Part shown: positions 1 to 9,004 of the stretch, piece after piece
How the letters are laid out: every line of letters starts with the position of its first letter
How positions within the stretch are numbered: position 1 is the first letter of the stretch
From: Polaribacter sp.
Lineage (GTDB): Bacteria; Bacteroidota; Bacteroidia; Flavobacteriales; Flavobacteriaceae
DNA: 32,209 bases
Reading direction: 5' to 3'
Assembly (NCBI GenBank): GCA_030758355.1
Contig: JANREL010000071.1
Span: 1-32,209 of the forward strand
Made by a program: the position numbers and the translations under genes
The notes under the pieces: generated by a model
What the model was told of the DNA's origin: nothing
The model's database searches: none
The model's input: the letters and a program-made list of their open reading frames with translations, nothing else

Positions 1-1542
1 AGACCATGAACCTCCTTTGTAAACACGGGTATTGTCGCTAATCAACGTAGTTCTTTTCTTGCTATCGTTTATTAAAATGTCTTTTCCTGTAATGGAATCA
101 AACTTTCTTGTAGGCCCTTTTGGTGAATTGTACATACTTGGTTTTGAAGTAAATTCATCTTTATTGGCATTGAAAAAACGAGAAGAATTCAAATCACCAT
201 CGCCAATATTCGAATTGTCAGCAATAGAAAAGTTTCTACGCATCACAGCATCTTCTCTGGTAATAGTCGTATCTTTGATAGTACCAGGCAATTGCTTAGG
301 AATAATTTTGCCGTTAGGTAAGGTGTCGTAATCAACTTTGGCAAAATCACCATCTGCAACATATACTAAATTTCCATCAGCATCAATACTTTTCTTGGTA
401 AACAAGTTTCCTCTAAAATAGTTGAAATCATTCGCTTCATTATCTATAATAGGTCTGTACACATCTGCTACCCATTCTGCTACGTTTCCGGACATGTCAT
501 ATAGTCCGTAAGCATTTGGCGGATATGATTTTATTTTGTTTGGAATGTCAGAACCATCTGAACTCCACCCTGGCAAACCACTGTATTCGCCATTACCTTG
601 TTTAAAGTTTGCCAATTGATCTCCTCTGTATCGTTTATCTTTGGCACGGGTATATTTACCATCCCAAGCATATTTTTTACGACCTCGGATATTGTTGTAC
701 TCTCTGTTTTCTATATTTGCTTTGGCAGCAAATTCCCATTCGGCCTCAGTTGGTAAGCGAAAACGCTGGGTTAATACACCATCTGCTTGAGTAATTTTTC
801 TGCCCTGAAAAGCCCCTTTTTCAGGTCTAGGTTCGCCTTTTTTACGAATCCCTTTGCTAGGAATACCTCTTTTATACACGGTTGAATCACCTTCAAACAA
901 ACGAGAATCATTTGCCAAGAATACATCTGTATCAAAAAAGTTACTGATTGAATCTATTTCAAAGATATTTTTGATATAGCCTTTGTCAATCAAGGTTTTT
1001 AAGTTTACCACATTGGTTCTCCATTTGCAGTATTCATTGGCTTGCAACCAACTAACCCCTACCACGGGATACTCTGCATACGCTGGATGACGAAAATAAT
1101 TTTCAGATAAAATATCAGTATTTCCCAAACTTTTTCTCCATACTAGGGTATCAGGTAGCACCGATGGATAAATGTGTTTGTAATTTTCTTCAGATGGAGA
1201 AAATACATCTTTGGTATATTGTACATACAAATAATATTCTGAGTTGGTCACTTCGGCTTCATCCATAAAGAAAGAACGAACATGTAATTTTTTTGGAGTG
1301 GTGTTCCAATCAAACATTACGTCGTCTTGCACTTGTCCCATGGTAAAAGACCCTCCTTCTACAGCAACCATTCCTATAGGAGGTTTTTGTTCATTTCCTG
1401 CTTTTCCTTTTACGTAATTTCCATTTTTTGGGTCATTAAATGACAAGCCAGTAAGCGAAGATTTGTTGGAAGTTGATTTATTACATCCAAAAATCATCAG
1501 CGAAATGCCAAGGATAAGAAAGGTTTTAATGGTATTTTTCAT
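1..1542 (-). CDS. gldJ: Gliding motility lipoprotein GldJ (3' end cut by window edge)
   Basis: My own translation of the minus strand from the ATG at 1542 is open for all 514 codons to the window edge; the ORF track missed it because it has no stop in the window. The N-terminus is a lipoprotein signal (MKNTIKTFLILG...) with lipobox MIFGC, Cys at residue 20. The body is an FGE-sulfatase (SUMF1-like) fold: GGSFTMG, EAEVTNSEYY, FRLPTEAEWEFAA, YDMSGNVAEWVAD and, at the edge, RVYKGGSW. This is the GldJ/GldK type; GldJ is an outer-membrane lipoprotein needed for gliding and for stability of type IX secretion components. The divergent porU-porV neighbours favour GldJ over GldK. About 40-50 residues are probably missing at the C-terminus, judged from the usual family length. 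Confidence 0.93.
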   Translation of the reverse strand, partial: MKNTIKTFLILGISLMIFGCNKSTSNKSSLTGLSFNDPKNGNYVKGKAGNEQKPPIGMVAVEGGSFTMGQVQDDVMFDWNTTPKKLHVRSFFMDEAEVTNSEYYLYVQYTKDVFSPSEENYKHIYPSVLPDTLVWRKSLGNTDILSENYFRHPAYAEYPVVGVSWLQANEYCKWRTNVVNLKTLIDKGYIKNIFEIDSISNFFDTDVFLANDSRLFEGDSTVYKRGIPSKGIRKKGEPRPEKGAFQGRKITQADGVLTQRFRLPTEAEWEFAAKANIENREYNNIRGRKKYAWDGKYTRAKDKRYRGDQLANFKQGNGEYSGLPGWSSDGSDIPNKIKSYPPNAYGLYDMSGNVAEWVADVYRPIIDNEANDFNYFRGNLFTKKSIDADGNLVYVADGDFAKVDYDTLPNGKIIPKQLPGTIKDTTITREDAVMRRNFSIADNSNIGDGDLNSSRFFNANKDEFTSKPSMYNSPKGPTRKFDSITGKDILINDSKKRTTLISDNTRVYKGGSWS

Positions 1543-1685
1543 TTCCTAATTATAAAATTTATAGGTTTCTTTATTCGTGATGCAATTTACAATAAAATCC
1601 ATTTCTAACAAGTTATTTGGAAATTTTAACGCATCCATATTTTTCTATGCTTTTAAAACGTTTTCTTTTTAAGTTTAGTATCTAT

Positions 1686-1693
1686 TATCTTTG
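1686..1693 (+). promoter_or_regulatory. Possible -7 promoter box for porU
   Basis: TATCTTTG matches the Bacteroidota -7 consensus TAnnTTTG, 49 bp upstream of the porU ATG in the 200-bp divergent gap with gldJ. I see no clear TTG at the matching -33 distance, so this is a weak call. I found no equivalent box for gldJ. Confidence 0.35.
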
Positions 1694-1742
1694 TTTTCCA
1701 TAAAATATATAAGTTTTATTTCCGTTATTTGGATACTGAAAC

Positions 1743-4700
1743 ATGATAAAACGTTATTTTTTATTTGCCGGTCTTTTTATAGCAAGCATCTCTTTTGCAC
1801 AAACCTCAAACAGTGTTTTGGCAACGGGTACTTGGTATAAATTTGCCATAGATACTACCGGAGTTTTTAAAATTGACCGTGGTTTTTTGCAACAATTGGG
1901 AGTGCCGTTGAATGGACTCAATCCTAAAAAAATTCATATTTTCGGTAATGGAGGGCAGCAATTACCAATACTGAATAGCGATTTTAGATACGATGATTTG
2001 CAAGAAAACGCTATCTATGTTGCGGGAGAAAATGATAATTCATTTGATGCGAATGACTATATTTTGTTTTATGGTAAAGGACCCCATGATTGGCAATTAG
2101 ACCCTGCCAATGCTGTGGCCAACCATAGGCACAATCCCTATACAGACCTGGCCTATTACTTTTTGAGTGTCGATGAAAACGATGGTAAAAGAATTCAGTC
2201 TAAAGCACCCGTAGCAGCAGCAGCCACTGCACCCATAACTCTTTTTGATGAATTTACCTATGTAGAAAAAGACGAACGGAATTTATTTGCGGCGGGAATG
2301 CAATGGTTTTTTGCATCGGACTTTAACATACAAAATACCCAAACCTTTAGCATTCCTTTTCCAAGTGCATCTCCCAATGAACCGCTTACTGTAAAAGTAA
2401 GAGCCGTATCCAATTCAGTGGTTTCCTCAACGATGGAGGTAACTCTTAACAGTCAGCAGCTATTTACGATCAATTTTCCGGGAGTAAATCCGCAGTCCTT
2501 AACCAAAGCGATTGCCATAGAACGCGCACAAACAATCGCCAATACTTCACAAAATTTAGCCATTTCAATTGCCTATAACAATAATGGCAATCCGTCTGCC
2601 AATGCCTTTTTAGACTATATAGAAATCATAGGGAAAAAACAACTCACAGTTGGAAATTTTCAGTTTGGATTTAGAAGTTTTCAGCAAGCCAATGCCAGTG
2701 GTACTGTGCAATACCAGCTTGCCAATGGCGCTAGTGCTTTTCAAATTTGGGATGTCTCAAACCCCGTCAGCCCTCAGCAAATCGCCAATGAAACTTCCGG
2801 AACTGATTTTGTTTTTAGCGATATAGCGGGTACTTTAAAAGAATATGTAGTATTGCAAGAACGTGATTTTTATACCCCGATACGTTTGCAAAATTCGCGT
2901 GTGCAAAATCAGAATTTACACGGTTTGCGCGATCTCAATTATCTGATCATTACCAATGCAACCTTGGCAGGACAAGCGCAACGTTTGGCAGCTTATCACG
3001 AACAAAATTCTAATTTAACCACAAAAGTGGTGCTCATTGATGAAATTTACAATGAGTTTGCATCAGGCGCTAAAGACATTACAGGCATTCGTGATTTTAT
3101 CAAGTATTTGTATGATACCAATTCAGCACCCGATAAAAAATTGCAATATGTATGCTTTTTCGGAGACGCCTCTTACGATTATAAAGACCGAATTCCGATG
3201 AATAATAATATTGTCCCTGTAAAATTGGCTTTTGACAGTTTTAATTTGGCGAACTCGTATGTTACGGATGATTTTTATGTGATGCTGGATGCCAACGAAG
3301 GAACGATGGCGTCTTCACATACCATTGATGTAGCCTCTAGTAGAATTCCGGTAGCGACATTAGATGAAGCAACAGTAGTAGTAGATAAGATACTCTCATA
3401 TTACAGTAAAAACGCCTTGGGCGATTGGCGCAATACCATTACCTTATTAGCAGATGACATTGATGCCTCAGGAGAAGAAGTGTTACAGCAAGGTGTAGAT
3501 AAAATAGCCAATCAAATAAAAACCAATCAACCTGTTTTCAATATCAATAAGATTTATTTAGATGGGTATGTACAACAAAATGCCTCTGGAGGAGAGCGTT
3601 ATCCTGAGGTAAACAAAGCCATTACCAATGCGATGGAAAAAGGAACCCTCGTCTTTGATTACTTCGGACATGGAGGAGAAGATGGTTTTGCATCAGAACG
3701 AATATTAGATGTGCCACAAATACAATCTTTCAACAATCTCAATACCTTGCCCTTATTTATAACGGTTACCTGCGATTTCTCTCGTTTTGACAATCCGAAT
3801 AGAATCACAGCCGGTGAATTGCTCTTTAAAAGTAATTCAGGAGGTGCTGCCAATATGATAACCACCACTAGAGAAGTATTTATATTTGTTGGGCAACAAT
3901 TCAATGAATTATTGGTTCCTATTTTAATGGGATTTAATAACGAAGATTTGAGTATATCTCAAGGGCTGGTGCGAGCGAAGAATCAGTTTGTCAGTACCCA
4001 AAAATTCTTTATTTACTCTTTTGGAGATCCAGCGCAAAAATTGGCGATACCCAAACCCAATATCCGGATTACTAAAATGAATGATATCGACATCACTCAA
4101 TCGTTGGATACCATCAAAGCCCTGTCTAAAATAAAATTTGAAGGCATTGTAACAGACAATAATAATGTGACACTGACTAATTTTAACGGAACCTTGTCTA
4201 CCACTATTTTTGATAAAACCCTGCAAAAGAAGACCTTAGACAATGATGGATTTGGAATAAACATGACCTATGAATCTCAAGAAAGCAAAATATTTAGCGG
4301 GAAATCATCTGTAGAAAATGGTACATTTACCTTTGATTTTATTGTTCCCAAAGACATCAGAGTCGCCTTTGGAAAAGGAAAACTCAGCTTTTATGCTGAT
4401 GATGGCACGATCGATAAAGGCGGTTTTAACAACGATATTGTGATTGGTGGTATCAATCAAAATGCCCCTGATGATAGGGTGGGCCCTGAAATTAAATTGT
4501 ATATGAATGATGAATCGTTCATTGATGGTGGCAATACCAACGCTTCACCAAATCTTATCGTGACACTTTCGGATGCAAGTGGCATCAATACTTCTATTAC
4601 TGCAGTTGACCATGATATTGTAGCTATTTTAGACGGAGATACCTCCAATCCTATCATTTTGAATGACTTTTATCAATCCGAATTGAATGATTTTACCAAA

Positions 4701-5138
4701 GGGAAAGTAACCTATATTTTGAGAGATTTAGAAGTTGGCCCCCATACGTTGCAATTAAAAGCTTGGGACACTTACAATAATTCTTCAGAAGCAACGTTGA
4801 ACTTTGTGGTGGTGAGTGATGCGATATTAAACTTAGAAAATGTATTGAATTATCCCAATCCATTTGTAAATTACACCGAGTTTTGGTTCAATCACAACAA
4901 ACCCAATGAGCCCTTAGAAGTTCAAGTACAAGTGTTTACGGTTTCAGGAAAATTGATCAAAACCATCAATCAAAATGTACAAACCACCGGAAATTTATCA
5001 CGCAGTATTGTGTGGAATGGGTTGGATGATTTTGGGAATAAAATTGGTAAAGGAGTATATATATACAAACTAAAAGTACGATCAACTTTGAATAATTTAG
5101 CCTCAGAGAAATACGAAAAATTAGTAATTCTTCAATAA
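1743..5138 (+). CDS. porU: Type IX secretion system sortase / C-terminal signal peptidase PorU
   Basis: The 1131-aa protein starts with a Sec signal peptide (MIKRYFLFAGLFIASISFAQ). The central part is a gingipain-like C25 peptidase domain: the catalytic His lies in YFGHGGEDGF (H643) and the catalytic Cys in TVTCDFSRFDNP (C677). The C-terminus, from about residue 1036 (NYPNPF...), is a FlgD-Ig-like beta domain ending GKGVYIYKLKV. In the family, PorU is the cell-surface protease that removes the C-terminal signal of type IX cargo and attaches many of them to the outer membrane, in complex with PorV. porV follows after 35 bp, and the gldJ-porU-porV arrangement is typical of Flavobacteriaceae. 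Both catalytic residues are present and the reading frame is intact. Confidence 0.95.
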   Translation: MIKRYFLFAGLFIASISFAQTSNSVLATGTWYKFAIDTTGVFKIDRGFLQQLGVPLNGLNPKKIHIFGNGGQQLPILNSDFRYDDLQENAIYVAGENDNSFDANDYILFYGKGPHDWQLDPANAVANHRHNPYTDLAYYFLSVDENDGKRIQSKAPVAAAATAPITLFDEFTYVEKDERNLFAAGMQWFFASDFNIQNTQTFSIPFPSASPNEPLTVKVRAVSNSVVSSTMEVTLNSQQLFTINFPGVNPQSLTKAIAIERAQTIANTSQNLAISIAYNNNGNPSANAFLDYIEIIGKKQLTVGNFQFGFRSFQQANASGTVQYQLANGASAFQIWDVSNPVSPQQIANETSGTDFVFSDIAGTLKEYVVLQERDFYTPIRLQNSRVQNQNLHGLRDLNYLIITNATLAGQAQRLAAYHEQNSNLTTKVVLIDEIYNEFASGAKDITGIRDFIKYLYDTNSAPDKKLQYVCFFGDASYDYKDRIPMNNNIVPVKLAFDSFNLANSYVTDDFYVMLDANEGTMASSHTIDVASSRIPVATLDEATVVVDKILSYYSKNALGDWRNTITLLADDIDASGEEVLQQGVDKIANQIKTNQPVFNINKIYLDGYVQQNASGGERYPEVNKAITNAMEKGTLVFDYFGHGGEDGFASERILDVPQIQSFNNLNTLPLFITVTCDFSRFDNPNRITAGELLFKSNSGGAANMITTTREVFIFVGQQFNELLVPILMGFNNEDLSISQGLVRAKNQFVSTQKFFIYSFGDPAQKLAIPKPNIRITKMNDIDITQSLDTIKALSKIKFEGIVTDNNNVTLTNFNGTLSTTIFDKTLQKKTLDNDGFGINMTYESQESKIFSGKSSVENGTFTFDFIVPKDIRVAFGKGKLSFYADDGTIDKGGFNNDIVIGGINQNAPDDRVGPEIKLYMNDESFIDGGNTNASPNLIVTLSDASGINTSITAVDHDIVAILDGDTSNPIILNDFYQSELNDFTKGKVTYILRDLEVGPHTLQLKAWDTYNNSSEATLNFVVVSDAILNLENVLNYPNPFVNYTEFWFNHNKPNEPLEVQVQVFTVSGKLIKTINQNVQTTGNLSRSIVWNGLDDFGNKIGKGVYIYKLKVRSTLNNLASEKYEKLVILQ

Positions 5139-5173
5139 AAATTAGATATTTGCTCAACTAACAAAAAACAACG

Positions 5174-6286
5174 ATGAAAAAAATAGGAATTTGTATGGCA
5201 CTTTGTGCTTTGGTAAGTTTAAAAAACACTGCGCAAGAAAATGCCATCACCACTGCAGCCCCCTTTTTATTAATTGTACCTGATGCAAGAGCAGGAGGTA
5301 TGGGTGATATGGGAGTGGCGACCACTGCCGATGCCTGGTCGTTGTTTCACAATGCTGCAAAAATGTCTTTCAGTGACAGACAGATAAAAACGGGTTTGAC
5401 CTATTCGCCTTGGTTGCGAAATTTAACCGATGATATCTTTGTAGGAAGTGCTGCTTATATCAATAGGTTTAGTGAAAATGCAGCTTGGGGAGCCGATTTT
5501 AAATATTTTTCTTTGGGTCAGATTGATTTGACAGACAGTCAAGGAAATCCAAATGGAACCATCAATCCGAATGAGTTTGTAGCAACCGGTGCTTATTCTT
5601 TAAAATTGAGTGAAACTTTTTCTATGGGAGTTGGTTTGAAATACATTCGATCTAACCTCGCTTTTAACGGCACTGCAGGAAACACTTTGCAACCCATCAA
5701 TTCATTTGCTGTAGATATTTCAGGATATTATCAATCATTCGAAGAAAATTATGGAAGCTTTAACGGTCGTTATAGGTTGGGTTTCAATATTGCAAACATT
5801 GGCCCTAAAGTATCTTACACGCCTGGAGAAGAGGATTTTATTCCAACGAACTTAAAATTGGGTGGAGGTTTTGACTTTATTTTGGATGATTACAATATTA
5901 TCTCTACCAATGTTGAATTCACCAAATTGTTAGTGCCAACCCCACAACCTGACGGTTCTGAAGAAGAAACAGGTTGGATTCAAGGAATTCTAGGATCATT
6001 TGGAGATGCACCAGGAGGATTTAATGAAGAATTGCAAGAGTTTACCTATGCTGTAGGTGCTGAATATTTATACAACAATGCTTTTGCTTTGCGAACAGGG
6101 TATTTTCACGAAAGTCAAAACAAAGGAAACAGACAATATTTTACCCTAGGAGCAGGATTTAGAACCAATGCATTGAATATTGATTTATCGTATTTAATCA
6201 ATTCTTCGGATGTAAACAATCCCTTAGAAAATTCGTTGCGTTTTTCATTGTCCTTTGATTTGGGCGAAATCTTTGATAATTATTGA
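5174..6286 (+). CDS. porV: Type IX secretion system outer membrane shuttle protein PorV
   Basis: 370 aa with an N-terminal signal peptide and the family opening motif around residues 25-60 (PDARAGGMGDMGVATTADAW, then HNAAKMSF). The rest alternates short hydrophobic and polar strands typical of a FadL-like outer-membrane beta-barrel and ends in an aromatic-rich strand (SLRFSLSFDLGEIFDNY). PorV is the outer-membrane protein that takes cargo from the translocon and presents it to PorU. It lies 35 bp behind porU and is very likely cotranscribed, with a terminator-like hairpin about 60 bp downstream. Nothing is missing for the family. Confidence 0.95.
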   Translation: MKKIGICMALCALVSLKNTAQENAITTAAPFLLIVPDARAGGMGDMGVATTADAWSLFHNAAKMSFSDRQIKTGLTYSPWLRNLTDDIFVGSAAYINRFSENAAWGADFKYFSLGQIDLTDSQGNPNGTINPNEFVATGAYSLKLSETFSMGVGLKYIRSNLAFNGTAGNTLQPINSFAVDISGYYQSFEENYGSFNGRYRLGFNIANIGPKVSYTPGEEDFIPTNLKLGGGFDFILDDYNIISTNVEFTKLLVPTPQPDGSEEETGWIQGILGSFGDAPGGFNEELQEFTYAVGAEYLYNNAFALRTGYFHESQNKGNRQYFTLGAGFRTNALNIDLSYLINSSDVNNPLENSLRFSLSFDLGEIFDNY

Positions 6287-6344
6287 GTGTAACTAATACC
6301 AATTATTAAAAAAATAATTGAAATTTTAATACCTTTCAAATTCC

Positions 6345-6371
6345 AAAGCAGTCTCTAGGGCTGCTTTTTTT
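6345..6371 (+). terminator. Rho-independent terminator after porV
   Basis: AAAGCAG (6345-6351) pairs with CTGCTTT (6361-6367) around a 9-nt loop and runs straight into a T stretch. It is the natural end of the porU-porV transcript. Confidence 0.7.
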
Positions 6372-6453
6372 GACAACACACGCTATAAAACGTCATTAAT
6401 ATATTGTTTGCGCGAGTAAACATCAACCAACAAAAAGCCAGTCGCATAACTTG

Positions 6454-6469
6454 TCCCGATAATTCGGGA
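6454..6469. repeat. Short perfect palindrome upstream of cdd
   Basis: TCCCGA-TAAT-TCGGGA is a 6-bp perfect inverted repeat about 30 bp before the cdd ATG. A partial look-alike (ATATCGGGAGC) occurs at about 7402. There is no U-tract, so it is not a terminator. It may be part of a dispersed intergenic repeat or a regulatory hairpin; a genome search would be needed to tell. Confidence 0.4.
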
Positions 6470-6500
6470 GCTAGCAGCTTAAAAATTAGATTTTACACCT

Positions 6501-6983
6501 ATGAAAAATATCGTAATCAATACTACTGCATCAATTTTTAAAGATATTTCTGAATTGGCAACAGACGATCTAATGCTGATGCAACAAGCCATTTTGGCGA
6601 GAGAAAAAGCCTATGCGCCGTATTCAAAATTCAGTGTAGGTGGAGCTTTGCTGTTAGCAAATGGCGAAACCATTTTTGGAAGCAATCAGGAAAATGCCGC
6701 CTATCCCTCAGGAATGTGTGCAGAGCGCGTAGTAATTTGGAGTGCAGGTGCGAGATTTCCAGGGGTGCCAATTCTTAAATTAGCAATTTCAGCAAAATCT
6801 GCCAATAGTTTGGTTGACAAACCTGTAGGACCCTGTGGAGCTTGCAGACAATCGCTCTTAGAATATGAGTTCAAACAAGAACAACCGTTTGAAATTTTGT
6901 TTATGGGTGAAGTAGGTGAGGTGGTAAAAGTACCCTCTGTAACCTCATTGCTTCCGTTTTCGTTTGATAATTCTTACTTATAA
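6501..6983 (+). CDS. cdd: Cytidine deaminase
   Basis: 160 aa. It has the two zinc motifs of the cytidine deaminase superfamily: MCAERV (His/Cys-Ala-Glu type, with the catalytic Glu) at about residues 73-78 and PCGACRQ at about 113-119, plus the substrate-binding region NQENAAYPSGMCAE. The enzyme hydrolyses cytidine and deoxycytidine to uridine and deoxyuridine in pyrimidine salvage. It has its own space after the porV terminator. The stop codon is immediately followed by the ATG of the haemoglobin pseudogene, so the two were probably once cotranscribed. The frame is complete. Confidence 0.93.
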   Translation: MKNIVINTTASIFKDISELATDDLMLMQQAILAREKAYAPYSKFSVGGALLLANGETIFGSNQENAAYPSGMCAERVVIWSAGARFPGVPILKLAISAKSANSLVDKPVGPCGACRQSLLEYEFKQEQPFEILFMGEVGEVVKVPSVTSLLPFSFDNSYL

Positions 6984-7343
6984 ATGAACTCTGGCATTGC
7001 TAATTTACAAGACATAGATACACTTATAACGAACTCCGTTTTACGAAAAATTACTGGGCGATGTCCTAAAGGGCCTTTTTTTTAAACAATTGTTCAGCAC
7101 AACCAACGAGAACATCCTATTGCTATCATCACTGATTTTTGGGATGACATCCTGTTAGATACGTAAAGGTGTCTTGATAATGTCATGTAAAAAAACCTTC
7201 AACAAAATACCTTAATTCCCTTTGAAAAAGTTCATTTTAAGCGTTGGGCATCGTATTTTATTAAGACCATTGATGCCTTATTTGAAGGAGTGTAAGCTGC
7301 TAAAATAAAATAAAAATCCATGTAAATTAGGACTTTTATGTCA
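6984..7343 (+). pseudogene. Decayed group III truncated haemoglobin gene
   Basis: No ORF is reported here, but conceptual translation gives a recognisable globin. An ATG directly abutting the cdd stop starts MNSGIANLQDIDTLIT (6984-7031). FYEKLLGDVLKG follows in the +1 frame (7039-7074), then the original frame returns with EHPIAIITDFWDDILLDT, IPFEKVHFKRW and YFIKTIDALFEG (7110-7289), and a tail KSM.IRTFMS. These match the order and spacing of group III truncated haemoglobins (FY..K, DFW, HF..W, T.D.LFEG). In-frame TAA stops at 7083, 7164, 7188, 7293, 7311 and 7323, plus two frameshifts (near 7031-7038 and 7075-7085), show it is dead. The position of the usual proximal His (family pattern KxHL) reads KNL, so that residue also appears lost. 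The family assignment is from motif recall, not a search. Confidence 0.8.
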
Positions 7344-7479
7344 TTAACGATACATCATTGCTCTAATACAATACCAAAATAGTAAAGAAAACCACCTGTT
7401 GAATATCGGGAGCAATTTTTAACGAATTTTCTCTTTCTAAATTTTAAATTAATTTTACCTTTAAAGTTTTTTTTAGCAA

Positions 7480-8544
7480 ATGATACATTCAAGAATTTCA
7501 GGTACGGGTACGTTTATACCTTCGTTGAAAAAGACAAATGCTGATTTTATCAATGAAGCGTTTTTAAATGCAGATGGTTCAGATTTTGCGGCTGATAATG
7601 CTGATATTATCCAAAAATTCAAGGCCATTACTGGTATTGAAGAAAGGAGGTATGCAAAAGATGATTTTAATACGTCTGATTTGGCATACCTTGCCTCTGT
7701 GAAAGCCATTGAAGATGCTGAAATTAATCCAGAAGAATTGGATTATATTATTTTTGCCCATAATTTTGGGGACGTTTCAAAAGATAGTGTTCAGAGCGAT
7801 ATACTTCCTAGTTTGGCAACCAGGGTAAAATTTAAATTAGGAATTGAAAATCCCAATTGTGTTGCCTATGACATTCTTTTTGGTTGCCCAGGTTGGATTC
7901 AAGGTGTAATCCAATCACAAGCGTTTATCAAAGCTGGGATTGCCAAAAAATGTTTGGTGATTGGTGCAGAAACCTTGTCAAGAGTTGTTGATAAATTTGA
8001 TAGAGACTCTATGATATATAGTGATGGAGCGGGTGCCTGTATTGTGGAAGCTACCAATGAACAAACCTCAGGAATACTCAGTTTTGCCGATCAAACTTTT
8101 GCTAAAGAGGAAGCCTATTATTTATTCTTCGGAGAATCATACAATAAGAATAACAAAGGCAATACCCGTTATATCAAAATGTTGGGGCGCAAAATTTACG
8201 AATTCGCCCTATCTAACGTTCCATTAGCGATGAAATCCGCTTTAGATAAAAGTGGAGTTGCTATTGATGATGTGAAGAAGATTTTCATCCATCAAGCCAA
8301 TGAAAAAATGGATGAAGCCATCATTCAGCGGTTCTATAGATTGTACAAAAAAAGAGTTCCAGAGGGTATCATGCCCATGAGTATTCATGAATTGGGCAAT
8401 AGTTCTGTGGCTACCGTACCTACTTTATTAGATATGGTGATCAAAAATCAGATTCCTAATCAACAAATTGAAAAGGGAGATGTTTTTATATTGGCTTCTG
8501 TTGGTGCAGGGATGAATATCAATGCGATTGTTTATAAATATTGA
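7480..8544 (+). CDS. 3-oxoacyl-ACP synthase III (KAS III/FabH-like) family protein
   Basis: 354 aa, thiolase-fold condensing enzyme of the FabH type. The Cys-His-Asn triad is visible: Cys136 in LFGCPGW, His271 in FIHQANE and Asn307 in ELGNSSVA. It also has the family-typical late glycine stretch (ASVGAGMNINAIVYKY). Family members condense an acyl-CoA starter with malonyl-ACP; FabH proper starts fatty acid synthesis, while relatives make 2-ketones, olefins or polyketide starters. There is no acyl carrier protein or other fatty-acid gene beside it, so the substrate is open and I give no symbol. A TACCTTTA box just upstream (7456-7463) resembles the -7 promoter element. Confidence 0.85.
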   Translation: MIHSRISGTGTFIPSLKKTNADFINEAFLNADGSDFAADNADIIQKFKAITGIEERRYAKDDFNTSDLAYLASVKAIEDAEINPEELDYIIFAHNFGDVSKDSVQSDILPSLATRVKFKLGIENPNCVAYDILFGCPGWIQGVIQSQAFIKAGIAKKCLVIGAETLSRVVDKFDRDSMIYSDGAGACIVEATNEQTSGILSFADQTFAKEEAYYLFFGESYNKNNKGNTRYIKMLGRKIYEFALSNVPLAMKSALDKSGVAIDDVKKIFIHQANEKMDEAIIQRFYRLYKKRVPEGIMPMSIHELGNSSVATVPTLLDMVIKNQIPNQQIEKGDVFILASVGAGMNINAIVYKY

Positions 8545-8608
8545 TGATGATATAAATCTTTTTTTTTGCACGAAATTATCTTTTTGTCATCAAAGATAAA
8601 TCAAACAG

Positions 8609-8682
8609 TCACAAAGCAACACGAAAGGATGCAAAGAGTATTCTAAAAATAAAGTTGAGAACTTTGCGAAAGACCTTTGTGA
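8609..8682. repeat. Imperfect inverted repeat with CACAAAG/CTTTGTG arms
   Basis: TCACAAAG (8609-8616) is the exact inverse complement of CTTTGTGA (8675-8682). Nested inside, GCAAAG (8631-8636) faces CTTTGC (8662-8667). The words resemble dispersed intergenic repeats I associate with Bacteroidota genomes, but copy number cannot be checked from one window. Confidence 0.4.
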
Positions 8683-8810
8683 GTATGAAATAAAAGCCTT
8701 CTTTCATAAATATTCCAATAAAACAATATTATGATTTGCCAGTTGTGCATTATACTTTAACATAATTTATTGATAGAAATTATAAGCGAATTCTTTAGTT
8801 AAAATAGTAT

Positions 8811-8852
8811 AATTCAGTATTTTAATAGGCTGAATTTTCTACTTTTTTTTAC
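8811..8852 (+). terminator. Weak terminator-like hairpin downstream of the KAS III gene
   Basis: AATTCAG (8811-8817) pairs with CTGAATT (8830-8836) around a 12-nt loop and is followed by a T-rich run on the plus strand. It lies about 270 bp after the KAS III stop, so its assignment is uncertain. Confidence 0.3.
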
Positions 8853-8912
8853 ATAAAAATCAAATTTTTATATCAAACGTAAGTTAAATAGAAAGTCGTT
8901 TTTTGCAAATTG

Positions 8913-8986
8913 TCGGGATGACAGGATTCGAACCTGCGACCACACGACCCCCAGCCGTGTACGCTACCAGACTGCGCTACATCCCG
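8913..8986 (-). tRNA. tRNA-Pro (GGG)
   Basis: 74 nt. The minus strand folds as a cloverleaf: acceptor arms CGGGATG/CATCCCG with discriminator A, anticodon stem CACGG/TCGTG, loop CTGGGGG with anticodon GGG, and T-loop TTCGAAT. CCA is not encoded. It is only 18 bp downstream of a terminator-like hairpin and has no room for a promoter of its own. Confidence 0.95.
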
Positions 8987-9004
8987 AAAATTATTTTAAA
9001 AAAG

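Larger units (their letters stand above)
8545..8912. other. Gene-free intergenic stretch
   Basis: No coding potential on either strand. It contains an imperfect inverted repeat rich in CACAAAG/CTTTGTG words (8609-8682) and a weak hairpin followed by a T-tract (8811-8852), listed separately. The rest is AT-rich sequence in which I recognise nothing. Confidence 0.6.

Noticed and set aside
32-331. 99-aa plus-strand ORF, and similarly 609-794
   Set aside because: Both are antisense shadows of gldJ, which is intact on the minus strand across the region.
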